A DNA stretch of 64,000 nt from an uncultured Sphingomonadaceae bacterium (GTDB lineage Bacteria > Pseudomonadota > Alphaproteobacteria > Sphingomonadales > Sphingomonadaceae), in NCBI GenBank assembly GCA_947503245.1, contig CANNCV010000001.1, positions 495,501 to 559,500 of the forward strand. Reading direction: 5' to 3'. Made by a program: the position numbers and the translations under genes. The notes under the pieces are model-generated. The model was not told where the DNA came from. It was given only the letters and a program-made list of their open reading frames with translations, and did not search any database. Below, piece by piece: positions 16,125 through 25,659 of this stretch (positions are counted from its first letter, which is position 1; each line of letters begins with the position of its first letter).

Positions 16125-18056
16125 TTATTTTTCGTTGTCGGCGATCCAACGATCCACCCTTTCTTCCATTATGGTCAATGGCACAGGGCCCGAGCGAAGA
16201 ATGATGTCATGAAAGTCGCCATAGGTGAATTGACCGCCTAGCCGATCTTGTGCTCTGGCGCGCAATTCTTTGATTTTCAGCTTACCGATCATATAGGCCG
16301 TCGCTTGACCGGGGAAAACCACATAGCGCTCAATCGCTTTGCGGATATCACCATCAGGGTTGGGCGTATTTTCGGTCAGATAGGCAATGGCTTCTTCGCG
16401 GCTCCAGCGCTTATCATGAATGCCGGTATCGACCACCAAACGACAGGCGCGCCATAATTCCATGCCCAACCGGCCAAAATCAGAATAAGGGTCGGTGTAG
16501 AAACCCATATCTTTGCCCAATTCTTCGGAATAGAGACCCCAACCTTCAGAATAGGCTGTTACGCCTCCAAAGCGCCGGAAAGGCGGCAAATTGCCCAATT
16601 CCGTTTGAATGGCGAGCTGCAAATGGTGGCCTGGCAGACCTTCATGATAGGCCAGAGCCTCCAGCTCGGTTTTGGACATATCTTTCAAATTATACAGATT
16701 GACATAATAGGTGCCGGGGCGTGAACCATCAGGGGCGGGACGCTGATAAAATGCTTTACCAGCCGATTTTTCGCGAAATGCTTCAACAGGCTTCACCGTT
16801 AGTGCTGCCTTGGGCAGTGTATTGAAGAATTTGGGCAGAGCTTTTTCCATTGCCGCTATTTTTGCATTGGCATCGTTCAGATATGCCTCGCGGCTATCAT
16901 AGAAAAATTCGTCTGATGTCCGCAGTTTTTTGAAAAAGTCCTGTAAGCTGCCTTTAAAGCCCACTTGGGCCATGATTTTGCGCATTTCACCATGAATGCG
17001 GGCGACATTATCAAGACCGATTTGGTGGATTTCATCCGCTGTTAAATTGGTGGTGGTGTAATTTTGCAGACGCTCAGCATAATATTCTTTGCCATTGGGG
17101 AAGCGCCAGATACCGTCGCCTTCGACCCCCATTGCCTGTTGGCGTTCCATTTCGGCGATCAGCTTTTTATATGCCGGGGCCATGCTGGTGAGCAGAGCTG
17201 TCCGTCCCTCTGCGATCAGCTGGTCTTTTTTGGCTTGCGCAATCTCCAGCTTGCCAATTTTTGCCTTAAGGTCTGCAAATAATGCCGAATCATCTCCATC
17301 GTCAAAAGGCGCGCCGCTGGTGATATTGCGTGCGTCAGAGATAACATAGGGGAAAACCCAATCTGGCACGATCACGCCATTATTGGCGCGCTTTGCTGAT
17401 GTTGCGATCAACTGATCCATTAAAGGCTCGATACCTTGCAAGCGCGATATATAGGCCTGTGCGTCTGAAACATTGGCGACGCGGTGAATATTAATCAGAA
17501 ATGCCGGCAATTGTGCCTGTGCACCATTCATCTGATCAAAAATATAGTCGTTATCGCGAAAGGCGAAGGCGTTTTTGGAGCGCTCCATTTGATATTCAAA
17601 CAGGCGGTAACTTAGCTGATTGCTGGGCGATAATTGCGCTTGATCAAAACGCTTGCGCATATTGGCCAGCGCAGTTTGACCGCGTTGAAAGTCGGCCAGT
17701 TCTTGCGCTTCGGACGGGTCATTCCATTTGCCATAATCCTCATCGCGAATACCGCGAAAAGCCTTGCCCAATGGCGATGCTGCCAGATTGGCTGCGTCTA
17801 CATCTTCAAAAAAATCGGCCAAAGCAACATTGGTATCGTCAGCAACGGTGAAATCGTCACTCGCACTGGCCGAAGCCGTATTGCTGGTATCACGAATAAC
17901 ACCATCGGCCTGTGAAGTTTCCGGCTGCGGGCCGCTGGCTGAGACAATATTGCTGTCTGCGCCCATGCAAGCGGTGAGGGCCAGCAAGGGCAGGCTGCCA
18001 ATGATAATATGTGTGGGAAGTTTGGAGGACCGAGTGAAGAAGCGACCAATAGCCAT
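16125..18056 (-). CDS. DUF885 family predicted zinc peptidase lipoprotein
   Basis: A 643-residue protein. The N-terminus has a basic start, a hydrophobic stretch and a lipobox-like LTAC (about residue 30), so it is probably anchored in the envelope. The DUF885 core has the family metal motif AYHEGLPGHHLQLAIQTEL (HExxxHH-type) and AYSEGWGLYSEELGKDMG downstream, which supplies a Glu ligand. The family is thought to be metallopeptidases, but substrates are unknown. The start at 18056 (MAIGRFF) follows AAAGG; an upstream in-frame start at 18101 lacks this. It is divergent from pyrD. Confidence 0.85.
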   Translation of the reverse strand: MAIGRFFTRSSKLPTHIIIGSLPLLALTACMGADSNIVSASGPQPETSQADGVIRDTSNTASASASDDFTVADDTNVALADFFEDVDAANLAASPLGKAFRGIRDEDYGKWNDPSEAQELADFQRGQTALANMRKRFDQAQLSPSNQLSYRLFEYQMERSKNAFAFRDNDYIFDQMNGAQAQLPAFLINIHRVANVSDAQAYISRLQGIEPLMDQLIATSAKRANNGVIVPDWVFPYVISDARNITSGAPFDDGDDSALFADLKAKIGKLEIAQAKKDQLIAEGRTALLTSMAPAYKKLIAEMERQQAMGVEGDGIWRFPNGKEYYAERLQNYTTTNLTADEIHQIGLDNVARIHGEMRKIMAQVGFKGSLQDFFKKLRTSDEFFYDSREAYLNDANAKIAAMEKALPKFFNTLPKAALTVKPVEAFREKSAGKAFYQRPAPDGSRPGTYYVNLYNLKDMSKTELEALAYHEGLPGHHLQLAIQTELGNLPPFRRFGGVTAYSEGWGLYSEELGKDMGFYTDPYSDFGRLGMELWRACRLVVDTGIHDKRWSREEAIAYLTENTPNPDGDIRKAIERYVVFPGQATAYMIGKLKIKELRARAQDRLGGQFTYGDFHDIILRSGPVPLTIMEERVDRWIADNEK

Positions 18057-18248
18057 AAGGATACCTTTTCTGTTAAACGCCGCGGAGTATGATCGGAGCA
18101 TGGCCCAATAAGCGGCTGATTGCCCTTATGTGTAGTGCAGCCAATGCATTATGCGCAAGATGCATGTCGTGTTTGGCAGCTTTTGCTGATCTGATGCGAG
18201 CCATGGCCTCTTGTCAGCCAGCATATCGGCTGGCAAAGGCGGCGCATC

Positions 18249-19298
18249 ATGTTGTACTCACTCGCACGCCCGTTTATTTTTAATCTTGATGCTGAAAAAG
18301 CCCATGGCCTGACATTGGCGGGCTTAAAGATGCTACCCATAGCAGGCGCTCCGGATTTTGATCCGATCCTGAATCACAATGTTGCGGGTATAGATTTTGC
18401 ATCACCGGTCGGCCTTGCGCCGGGTTTTGACAAAAATGGCGAAGTGCCCCGTACTATGTTGGGCCTGGGCTTTGGTTTTGCTGAGATTGGCACGCTGACA
18501 CCCAAGCCACAGGCGGGAAATCCAAAGCCGCGTCTTTTCAGATTGGTGGAGGATCGCGCTGTTATTAATCGGCTGGGCTTTAACAATGATGGTCAGCCAG
18601 CAGCCATAGCGCGGCTCCAGCGTGAACGGAAACGGCCATTGCCGGGTATATTGGGGATTAATATTGGGGCGAACAAAGACAGTCAGGATCGCATATCAGA
18701 CTATGCCATAGGCGTAGCCAATATGGCGCCATTTGCAGATTATCTTACGGTCAATATCTCCTCACCCAATACGCCCGGCCTGCGCGCGCTTCAAGATGAA
18801 GGCGCGCTGACCGATCTGTTGGACGGCGTAAATTCCGCTTTAGCAGAGTCGCAGCATGGCCATGTGCCTATATTCCTGAAGCTGGCGCCGGATTTAGAGC
18901 CAGCGGATATTGATGCCATTGTCCGCATCGCGCTTGATAAGAAATTGGCTGCGCTAATTATCAGCAACACGACGATTACGCGGCCCGAGCTTGCATCGCG
19001 CCATGCGCAAGAGACTGGCGGATTGTCAGGCGCACCGCTGGCCAGCCTTGCCATGCAGCGGCTTAAAGATTTCCGCGCGGCTTCTGGTGGCCATATTCCG
19101 CTTATTGCAGTGGGCGGCATTGATAGTGCTGAATCAGCCTATGACCGCATTCGCGCCGGTGCTTCATTAATCCAGATCTATTCGGCCTTGGTCTATCACG
19201 GACCGGGCCTTGCGCGCACAATTAATGATGGATTGGCCCACCTGTTGAAGCGTGACGGCTTCACAAATATTGCCGATGCCATAGGGTCGGATGCTTAA
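18249..19298 (+). CDS. pyrD: Dihydroorotate dehydrogenase (quinone), class 2
   Basis: A 349-residue membrane-associated flavoenzyme that oxidises dihydroorotate to orotate with ubiquinone in pyrimidine synthesis. The N-terminal YSLARPFIFNLDAEKAHGLT is the amphipathic class 2 extension. FMN-binding and catalytic segments follow: GLAPGFDKNGE, RLGFNNDG, and TVNISSPNTPGLRALQ with the class 2 catalytic Ser. GGIDSAESAYDRIRAGASLIQIYSAL closes the barrel. Length and order are normal. Confidence 0.97.
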   Translation: MLYSLARPFIFNLDAEKAHGLTLAGLKMLPIAGAPDFDPILNHNVAGIDFASPVGLAPGFDKNGEVPRTMLGLGFGFAEIGTLTPKPQAGNPKPRLFRLVEDRAVINRLGFNNDGQPAAIARLQRERKRPLPGILGINIGANKDSQDRISDYAIGVANMAPFADYLTVNISSPNTPGLRALQDEGALTDLLDGVNSALAESQHGHVPIFLKLAPDLEPADIDAIVRIALDKKLAALIISNTTITRPELASRHAQETGGLSGAPLASLAMQRLKDFRAASGGHIPLIAVGGIDSAESAYDRIRAGASLIQIYSALVYHGPGLARTINDGLAHLLKRDGFTNIADAIGSDA

Positions 19299-19353
19299 GG
19301 CAGGGCCATCGCGTACTTGCCCTTAATCACCAAGGCTATTAACGATCAATATT

Positions 19354-21084
19354 ATGAAAAAACAATTTTCCAGCTCTTTAGCTTTGGCGCTTGGCGCAAT
19401 CTCACTGTCCTTAACCTCTTGTTCCGGCGTGCCCACCGGCAATGAGGCCAGCATTGCTGCGCCAGCGGAACCGCAAAGCCCGGGCATGGTGTCCGCTGCT
19501 GATCCTAGAGCCGCGGCTGCGGGGCAGGAAATTCTGCGCAAGGGGGGCAGTGCTGCAGATGCGGCAATGGCCATGATGCTGGCGCTAACGGTGGTGGAAC
19601 CGCAATCCAGCGGCATAGGTGGCGGCGGCTTTTTGCTTCATCATGATGCCAAAACTGGTCAGATCATGACAATAGACGGACGCGAAACAGCTCCTTCAGC
19701 TGCTGGTGAAGACCTGTTCCTTGACGAAGAAGGCAAACCGCTGGGCTTTCGCACCGCGTTTCAAGGCGGCCATAGTGTTGGCGTGCCGGGCAATATCCGC
19801 TTAATGGCGGAGACGCATAAGAAATGGGGAAAATTGCCTTGGGCCGATATCTTTGCGCCCGCCATTCGTTTGGCGGAGCAGGGCTTTGAAGTGAATCGCA
19901 CATTGCAAGGGCGGTTGAGCAGGCTCAAAGGCATTTGGGAGAACTTCCCGGAAGCGCGCAAAATTTACTGGGAAAATGGCGCACCGAAAAAACGCGGTGC
20001 CCGAGTAGTCAATCCTGACCTGGCACAATTGCTGCGCACGGTTGCGGCTGAAGGCGCTGACGCTTTTTATACAGGAGAGATAGCCGATAGCATTGTCGGC
20101 ACAGTGCAGAATGCGCCGGTAAACCCTGCAAGCCTGAGCAAAGCTGATCTGGCAAACTACCGCGCACAGACCCGCGATGCTGTGTGTGCGCCATACCGTG
20201 AATATACTATATGCGGCATGGGCCCGCCCTCATCTGGGGCAACAACTGTGTTGCAGATATTGGGCATGCTGGAACGTTTTGACATGAAGGCGCTGGGCCC
20301 ACGCAAGGCACAAAGCTGGCATTTGATAGCCGAAGCGATGCAACTGGCCTATGCTGATCGCGAAAGCTATCTGGCTGACCCTGATTTCGTTTCTGTGCCG
20401 GTCAAAGGAATATTGGACCGCACCTATCTGGCCCAACGTTCAGCAGGCATCTCACCAGATCGTGCGCGCGGCAGCTATGAAGCTGGCACGCCGCCGGGTG
20501 CGGAACCACGCACTGCGGCTATTTCGAGTGAAGTTGCGGGCACGACTCATTTCGTGGCGCGGGACAGAGACGGCAATATGGTGAGCATGACCTCTACCGT
20601 AGAAGGCCCTTTTGGCAGCCAGCTAATTGCGTCGGGCATGTTCCTCAACAACGAATTGACCGATTTCACCTTTGCACCAATGAAAAATGGCGCACCGGTG
20701 GCCAATCGGGTTCAGCCCGGCAAGCGCCCGCTATCCTCTATGTCGCCAACAATTGTTTATAAAGATGGCAAGGCAGTGCTGGCATTAGGCTCTGCTGGCG
20801 GTAAGCGCATCATCATGCACGTCACCAAAACATTGATTGGCTATATTGATTTTGACCTGCCCATCGATCAGGCCATTGCATTGCCCAATATCTATTTTGG
20901 CGGCGATGCAGTGCTGGTTGAGCAAAATAGCTATCTCGCCGCTATGGCTCCAGAAATTGCCGCATTTGGCAAAACTGTGGTGGCATCTGGTCTACCATCA
21001 AAGGTCAATGCCATTTCTTACACTGAAAATGGCTGGGTTGGTGCCGCCGACCCGCGCAGTGAGGGCGTTGCACTGACAGAGTAA
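19354..21084 (+). CDS. ggt: Gamma-glutamyltransferase (glutathione hydrolase)
   Basis: A 576-residue N-terminal nucleophile hydrolase that cleaves or transfers the gamma-glutamyl group of glutathione in the periplasm. The N-terminus carries a lipobox-like LTSCSG (about residue 24), so the protein may be lipid-anchored. The autoprocessing site and nucleophile are in VAGTTHFVARDRDGNMVSMT. RETAPSAAGEDLF binds the gamma-glutamyl moiety, and GSAGGKRI is in the small subunit. The two-chain precursor is complete. Confidence 0.95.
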   Translation: MKKQFSSSLALALGAISLSLTSCSGVPTGNEASIAAPAEPQSPGMVSAADPRAAAAGQEILRKGGSAADAAMAMMLALTVVEPQSSGIGGGGFLLHHDAKTGQIMTIDGRETAPSAAGEDLFLDEEGKPLGFRTAFQGGHSVGVPGNIRLMAETHKKWGKLPWADIFAPAIRLAEQGFEVNRTLQGRLSRLKGIWENFPEARKIYWENGAPKKRGARVVNPDLAQLLRTVAAEGADAFYTGEIADSIVGTVQNAPVNPASLSKADLANYRAQTRDAVCAPYREYTICGMGPPSSGATTVLQILGMLERFDMKALGPRKAQSWHLIAEAMQLAYADRESYLADPDFVSVPVKGILDRTYLAQRSAGISPDRARGSYEAGTPPGAEPRTAAISSEVAGTTHFVARDRDGNMVSMTSTVEGPFGSQLIASGMFLNNELTDFTFAPMKNGAPVANRVQPGKRPLSSMSPTIVYKDGKAVLALGSAGGKRIIMHVTKTLIGYIDFDLPIDQAIALPNIYFGGDAVLVEQNSYLAAMAPEIAAFGKTVVASGLPSKVNAISYTENGWVGAADPRSEGVALTE

Positions 21085-21128
21085 ATCTTCTCAGCACGAT
21101 TAAAGACCGGACGCACTATATTTGATGC

Positions 21129-21168
21129 AAAAGGCCCCGACACAGTCTTTAAACTGTATCGGGGCCTT
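21129..21168. terminator. Bidirectional Rho-independent terminator
   Basis: GGCCCCGA (21133-21140) pairs with TCGGGGCC (21159-21166), with an inner CAGT/ACTG pairing. AAAA precedes it and TT follows. It sits between the convergent ggt and the minus-strand unknown at 21200. Confidence 0.75.
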
Positions 21169-21199
21169 AACAGCTGAAATTGAGGGAAACCCCCTATAT

Positions 21200-21664
21200 T
21201 TATTTTGGCTTTTTGTTCGCTGATTTGAACATTTCTTCGGTGTAATTGGCCGGGTCTGGCGCTGTATCACCAGTAACACCTGCAGCAATTTCCTCATCTG
21301 TCAAAAATCTGATGGCAAAGCCGAGAGCATTGGTTTTGCCCCAGCTAAATGCGGAAATATGGCTATCACCATAAGTGACATTGATAACAGCGTCCGCATC
21401 CATTTTGCGGCCACGCTCCCAGACTTCTTTATAAATCTTCTTTTGAGACGGCTCTTTGCTGAAAATAGTGGCTTTGCGCACCCCTGCTTTTACCGGCCCG
21501 ACAATCTTATAGGGTTTGTCCGTAATATCATATGGGAATACGGGAACGCCCATTTCCTCATTAACGACAACAAATTCTTTATCATCTTTCGCCAGCACAC
21601 CAACGGGCTGTGCAATAAGTGCGGCCCCCAGAAATGCCGCTGTTAAAGGTTTGAATCGCAACAT
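21200..21664 (-). CDS. Exported protein of unknown function (YbjQ/heavy-metal-binding-like core)
   Basis: A 154-residue protein with a clear signal peptide (MLRFKPLTAAFLGAALIAQP, cleavage near VLAKDD). The mature part contains KIVGPVKAGVRKATIF, KKIYKEVWERGRKMDADAVIN and TNALGFAIRFL. The A-x-DADAVI pattern recalls YbjQ-like or DUF4156-like small domains, but I cannot assign it firmly. It is convergent with ggt across the terminator at 21129-21168. Confidence 0.65.
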   Translation of the reverse strand: MLRFKPLTAAFLGAALIAQPVGVLAKDDKEFVVVNEEMGVPVFPYDITDKPYKIVGPVKAGVRKATIFSKEPSQKKIYKEVWERGRKMDADAVINVTYGDSHISAFSWGKTNALGFAIRFLTDEEIAAGVTGDTAPDPANYTEEMFKSANKKPK

Positions 21665-21773
21665 AAACTCCTCCTCATGAAATTCCTCATGGCAATCATA
21701 ACAATAAATATTTCTATTGCAAACAAAACGCTTGTGCTATGATATATGGTAAATGTAACAGGGGGGTCTGATT

Positions 21774-22394
21774 ATGTTCGTTACAACATTTTTGATCAGC
21801 ACAATGCAAGTAGACGATTCATCCATAGTCAAGGTTGATCCTGCTTCGGTGTCAGACGATGTAGAAATAAATCAGGATGGTGAAGCATTACTTGCGGATG
21901 ATCAGCCTGATGCTTCGAATTTTCAGCAAGAGCCTTTGGTAGATTCCATAGTTGAAGAGCCGCAAAGGAGCTTCCTGCCAGTGGATACGCCTCTTCACCT
22001 TATGGCAATTAATGAAGTCTCGACCAAAGACCATTCCCCGGGCCATAAGTTCAAATTACGGGTTAACAAGCCTGTCCTTTATAAGGGAGAGATTGTTATT
22101 CCTGTAGGTACTATCGCATGGGGTGAACTTACTTCAGCTGAAAAAAGCGGCAATGTTGGCAAGTCCGGAAAACTAACGGCTAAGCTGTTGTATCTTGAGC
22201 TGGAAGGTAAGCAATATGCCATTTCCGGTGATATATCCGCGAGAGGGAAAAGCGGGAAAACGGCAACTATTGTCGGCGCATTGTCGCTTGGCATTGGCGG
22301 GCTTTTTGCAAAGGGCAATAATGCCAAAATCAAAGCCGGTGAATTAATGACGGCTTTTACTGCAGAAGAAATAGACATCACCAATGATGAATAG
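21774..22394 (+). CDS. Envelope protein of unknown function, tandem paralogue 1
   Basis: A 206-residue protein. An acidic, low-complexity N-terminal half (about residues 10-75) is followed by a conserved core: HKFKLRVNKPVLYKGEIVIP, GTIAWGELTSAEKSGNVGKS, then GKLTAKLLYLELEGKQYAI. The core is shared with the next gene. The pattern (IPxGTxxxGE..SAxKxGxxGKSG) resembles the beta-rich TrbI/VirB10-like fold, but no T4SS is present. The start follows an AGGGGGG ribosome-binding site. Its last 11 nt overlap the next gene. Topology is unclear. Confidence 0.65.
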   Translation: MFVTTFLISTMQVDDSSIVKVDPASVSDDVEINQDGEALLADDQPDASNFQQEPLVDSIVEEPQRSFLPVDTPLHLMAINEVSTKDHSPGHKFKLRVNKPVLYKGEIVIPVGTIAWGELTSAEKSGNVGKSGKLTAKLLYLELEGKQYAISGDISARGKSGKTATIVGALSLGIGGLFAKGNNAKIKAGELMTAFTAEEIDITNDE

Positions 22395-22998
22395 TTGGTC
22401 GATCATAAGTGCTGCTACCTGGCTTATAGCGTCACCGCTTGCAGGGCCTGGGTTTCATCAGACAAAACCCGTGACTGATGGAGAGGCGATTGAGGCAGAG
22501 ATTCCCCAAAAAGGGGAGGGATTGAAAGAGGCGATTACTGCCAAGCAAGCGACAGAGAAGCCAGTAAAGCCATCGCAGGTTGTTTTGCCTGCTGGTTATG
22601 AGATTGCATTGGTTTTGAGTGATGATCTGTCAACAAAGCGACAGACAAAGGGCAGCCTGTTCAACCTCGAAGTGGCGCAGGATGTCGTTATTGATGGTGT
22701 TTTGGTCATTCCCCAAGGTGCAAAGGTTGTCGGTGAAGTCAGTTCGGCGCAGAAAAAGGGCATGTTTGGCAAGTCGGGCTCCATTACGGCCCGTCTTTTA
22801 TATGTAGAGTTAGCCGATCGAACGGTGCGGTTGCAGGGTGAAATAGGATATAATCGGCGGAAAAAAGCCGGCGCCGTTGTCTCCGAAACGCTTTTAACGG
22901 CCACAGCATTCGGCCTGATAAGCGGCCGCAGCGCGGTTATTCCCAAAGGAACAAGCGTGACTGCCAGAGTTGCGAAAGACGTTGTGATTTCATCGTAA
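22384..22998 (+). CDS. Envelope protein of unknown function, tandem paralogue 2
   Basis: A 204-residue protein with a likely signal peptide (SIISAATWLIASPLAGP) and the same core as its neighbour: KGSLFNLEVAQDVVIDGVLV, IPQGAKVVGEVSSAQKKGMF, GKSGSITARLLYVEL, and a tail IPKGTSVTARVAKDVVI. It overlaps paralogue 1 by 11 nt in another frame, so they are co-translated. The shared GKSG-x3-A-x-LLY-x-EL signature is visible by eye. The function is unknown. Confidence 0.65.
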   Translation: MMNSWSIISAATWLIASPLAGPGFHQTKPVTDGEAIEAEIPQKGEGLKEAITAKQATEKPVKPSQVVLPAGYEIALVLSDDLSTKRQTKGSLFNLEVAQDVVIDGVLVIPQGAKVVGEVSSAQKKGMFGKSGSITARLLYVELADRTVRLQGEIGYNRRKKAGAVVSETLLTATAFGLISGRSAVIPKGTSVTARVAKDVVISS

Positions 22999-23049
22999 TA
23001 TGGTGAAGATAAACGGGGTTTATCGAAAAGCGTCCACATAGGAACGGCC

Positions 23050-23094
23050 GTTTGCAATTCGTTATTTGCTCGTTGCATTTGCAAACCCTATATT
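23050..23094 (+). promoter_or_regulatory. Promoter embedded in an 8+8 bp palindrome upstream of the acyl-CoA synthetase
   Basis: GTTTGCAA (23050-23057) and TTGCAAAC (23079-23086) form a perfect inverted repeat. A candidate -35 TTGCTC (23066-23071) and -10 TATATT (23089-23094) are 17 nt apart, with the right palindrome arm in the spacer. This suggests repressor control of the acyl-CoA synthetase gene. It also means the in-frame TTG at 23066 lies upstream of the transcript start. Confidence 0.55.
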
Positions 23095-23173
23095 CGTAAC
23101 AGTCTTGGGAACAGGACTTGCGAAAAGCATGATGAGAGCCATAGATAGAACTGTTAGGGGAAGCACAGCGGAT

Positions 23174-24997
23174 ATGATTGACAAATCACTTGAGCAGTTT
23201 GACCAGTTTCCAAATCTGGTGGCAATGTTTCTGGCGCGGGTTGCCGAACGTGGCGACAATCCATTTTTATGGGCAAAGCGCGATGGTCAATGGTCCGCAA
23301 TCAGTTGGAATGTAGCCGCGCAGCAGGTTGCGATGCTTGCCAAGGGTTTGAAAGAGATGGGCCTTAACCCCGGAGACCGTGTCATGCTGGTTTCCGAGAA
23401 CCGGCCTGAATGGTGCATGGCTGACCTTGCTATCATGGCAGCGGGCTGCGTCACTGTGCCGACATACACCACCAATACAGAGCGCGACCACCAGCATATA
23501 TTGGATAATAGCGGCGCACGGGCGGTGATTGTTTCTGATGCAAAGCTGGCGAAAAATCTGCTGCCGGCGGTCCTGCGTTCATCGCATGCGCGGCGGGTCA
23601 TTGGCATTGATGAAGCGGTAAAAGTTGGTCAGGCCAGCCGGTTTGATTATTACCCATGGGCTCATCTGGTTTCTGGTACACAGCAACAGATTGACGAGGC
23701 GCTGGCAGATATGCGCTATGCTGCGAGCAAGCTGGCGCGCGATGACCTTGCTTGTTTGATTTATACCAGCGGAACCGGCGGTGCGCCGCGCGGTGTGATG
23801 CAGCATCACGGCGCCATATTGCACAATGTCAAAGGCCCGGTTGAGGTCATCAAGCATGATTTTGGCTGGGATGATGAAGTGTTCCTCTCCTTCCTGCCAC
23901 TCAGCCATGCCTATGAGCATAGCGCCGGGCAGTTTTTCCCTATCGGGCTGGGTGCGCAGATTTATTATTCCGAAGGTCTGGAAAAGCTTTCCAGTAATAT
24001 TGAGGAAGTACGCCCGACCATCATGGTGGTTGTGCCACGTTTGTTTGAGGTGTTGCGCACGCGGATTCTCAAAACGGTTCAGAAACAGGGTAAGGTCGCC
24101 AATTATCTGATGGACCGTGCGCTGACCATAGGTGAGAAAAAGCTGCAAGGTACGAAGCGCAAGCGCGATATGCCGATGAATGTCATATTGGACCGCGCAT
24201 TGCGTCCCAAAATCCGCAAGCGTTTTGGTGGGCGAATGAAAGCCATGGTGTCGGGCGGCGCTCCGCTCAACCCGGATATTGGCATATTCTTTGATTCATT
24301 GGGCCTGACTATGTTGCAGGGCTATGGCCAGACCGAAGCAGCGCCTATCATTGCCTGCAACCGCCCACGCACAGGCATTAAGATGGACACTGTCGGACCA
24401 CCATTGATTGATACCGAAGTGCGCATTGCCGAAGATGGCGAGATATTGGTCCGCGGTGAATTAGTCATGCATGGCTATTGGCGCAACCCTGAAGAAACCG
24501 CCCGGGTGCTGAAAGATGGATGGCTACATACAGGCGATATCGGGCATATTGATGATGCTGGCCGTATTGTCATAACCGACCGCAAAAAAGACCTTATCGT
24601 CAATGATAAAGGTGACAATGTCAGCCCGCAAAAGGTGGAGGGCATGTTGACCCTGCAACCGGAAATTCTCCAGGCCATGGTTGTTGGTGACAAGCGGCCC
24701 TATATTTCCGGACTGGTTGTGCCGGACCCTGAATGGGCGTTGGAATGGGCGCGCGACAATGGAAAAAAATATGATTTCAATGAGTTACAAGCATTACCTG
24801 AGTTTAAATCAGCGGTGCGTGAAGCGATTGATCGGGTCAATAAAGACCTGTCAGTGATTGAAAAAGTCCGCCGTTTTGATTTTGCTGATGAGCAGTTTAC
24901 CATTGAGAATGAAGAGATGACACCGTCACTCAAAATTCGCAGGCATATGATCCGTGAGCGTTATATCGACCGGCTGAATGCCATGTATAAGAGCTGA
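23174..24997 (+). CDS. Long-chain fatty acyl-CoA synthetase (AMP-forming)
   Basis: A 607-residue ANL-superfamily enzyme that activates fatty acids to acyl-CoA through an acyl-adenylate. The P-loop-like YTSGTGGAPRGVMQHHG, the adenine motif GYGQTEAAP, and the hinge GWLHTGDIGHIDDAGRIVITDRKKDLIV are all present. The start MIDKSLEQFDQFPNLV fits family members; ATGs at 23129 and 23132 are possible. The region farther upstream holds the probable promoter. The size and the AMP-binding/long-chain class (FadD15/FACS-like) argue against a short-chain enzyme. Confidence 0.88.
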   Translation: MIDKSLEQFDQFPNLVAMFLARVAERGDNPFLWAKRDGQWSAISWNVAAQQVAMLAKGLKEMGLNPGDRVMLVSENRPEWCMADLAIMAAGCVTVPTYTTNTERDHQHILDNSGARAVIVSDAKLAKNLLPAVLRSSHARRVIGIDEAVKVGQASRFDYYPWAHLVSGTQQQIDEALADMRYAASKLARDDLACLIYTSGTGGAPRGVMQHHGAILHNVKGPVEVIKHDFGWDDEVFLSFLPLSHAYEHSAGQFFPIGLGAQIYYSEGLEKLSSNIEEVRPTIMVVVPRLFEVLRTRILKTVQKQGKVANYLMDRALTIGEKKLQGTKRKRDMPMNVILDRALRPKIRKRFGGRMKAMVSGGAPLNPDIGIFFDSLGLTMLQGYGQTEAAPIIACNRPRTGIKMDTVGPPLIDTEVRIAEDGEILVRGELVMHGYWRNPEETARVLKDGWLHTGDIGHIDDAGRIVITDRKKDLIVNDKGDNVSPQKVEGMLTLQPEILQAMVVGDKRPYISGLVVPDPEWALEWARDNGKKYDFNELQALPEFKSAVREAIDRVNKDLSVIEKVRRFDFADEQFTIENEEMTPSLKIRRHMIRERYIDRLNAMYKS

Positions 24998-25041
24998 TCG
25001 CCACTGTCGGCGGTTCGCTGGTTTTCTTCCCCTCTTGCTGG

Positions 25042-25659
25042 TTAAGCAGCTTCGGACTCAGCTTCTACCCATTCGGGGAAGAATGTCGGCGCGACATGGG
25101 ACCATCCCGGCGCAGTCGCTGCTGACTCGCTGATCGATTGCAGACATTGCTTGCGCAAATGTGGCGGCAATTGCGGCAAAGCTGCTGCTCCGCAAAAAGC
25201 GGCAGGCAACCACGGCCGCGCGGCGGCACCCAATAAACGCTCATAGAGAAAGCGATAGGCCGCAAATCCATCGAGGCGGCCCTGAAAAAGATCATAGGCG
25301 GTGACGCGCATCAATGATGACATAAAATCGCTATTGGCATCAGACAATAAGCGCTCTGATGCATTATCGGCTGGAATATTGCGGCGAAGCTCTGCCAATA
25401 ACTGATATTGGCGATATTGCGCAGCAATAGAAATACGTTCCTGATCATTTCGTGCCCATGTTGAAATTGCATCATTGCGAGTCAGGCCAACGTCCAGCGA
25501 CCTTTTGATATAGCGCTGCGCCGCAGGGGAAAAGCTGGCAAATTCGCGAATTTCCGCGACAATGAATGCTGCTGAATCAATATGAGCAGAGTGTGACATG
25601 TTAGGCTGCGTCTCCATTATCATGACCGCAAAAAGCAGTTCACGGCCATTATCGTTCAT
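25042..25659 (-). CDS. Conserved protein of unknown function
   Basis: A 205-residue, mostly helical protein with no signal peptide or membrane segment. Visible features: FASFSPAAQRYIKRSLDVGLTRNDAIS, an Ala/Leu/Pro-rich stretch (AAFCGAAALPQLPPHL) and an acidic tail (EWVEAESEAA). I do not recognise a family. The start (MNDNGRELL) is chosen for AAGGGA 9 nt upstream; an in-frame TTG at 25680 and ATGs downstream are alternatives. It is convergent with the acyl-CoA synthetase and divergent from the histidine kinase. Confidence 0.55.
   Translation of the reverse strand: MNDNGRELLFAVMIMETQPNMSHSAHIDSAAFIVAEIREFASFSPAAQRYIKRSLDVGLTRNDAISTWARNDQERISIAAQYRQYQLLAELRRNIPADNASERLLSDANSDFMSSLMRVTAYDLFQGRLDGFAAYRFLYERLLGAAARPWLPAAFCGAAALPQLPPHLRKQCLQSISESAATAPGWSHVAPTFFPEWVEAESEAA

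Noticed and set aside
23066-23173. Upstream start for the acyl-CoA synthetase at 23066
   Set aside because: A plausible promoter (-35 at 23066, -10 at 23089) overlaps it, so the codon would not be transcribed.
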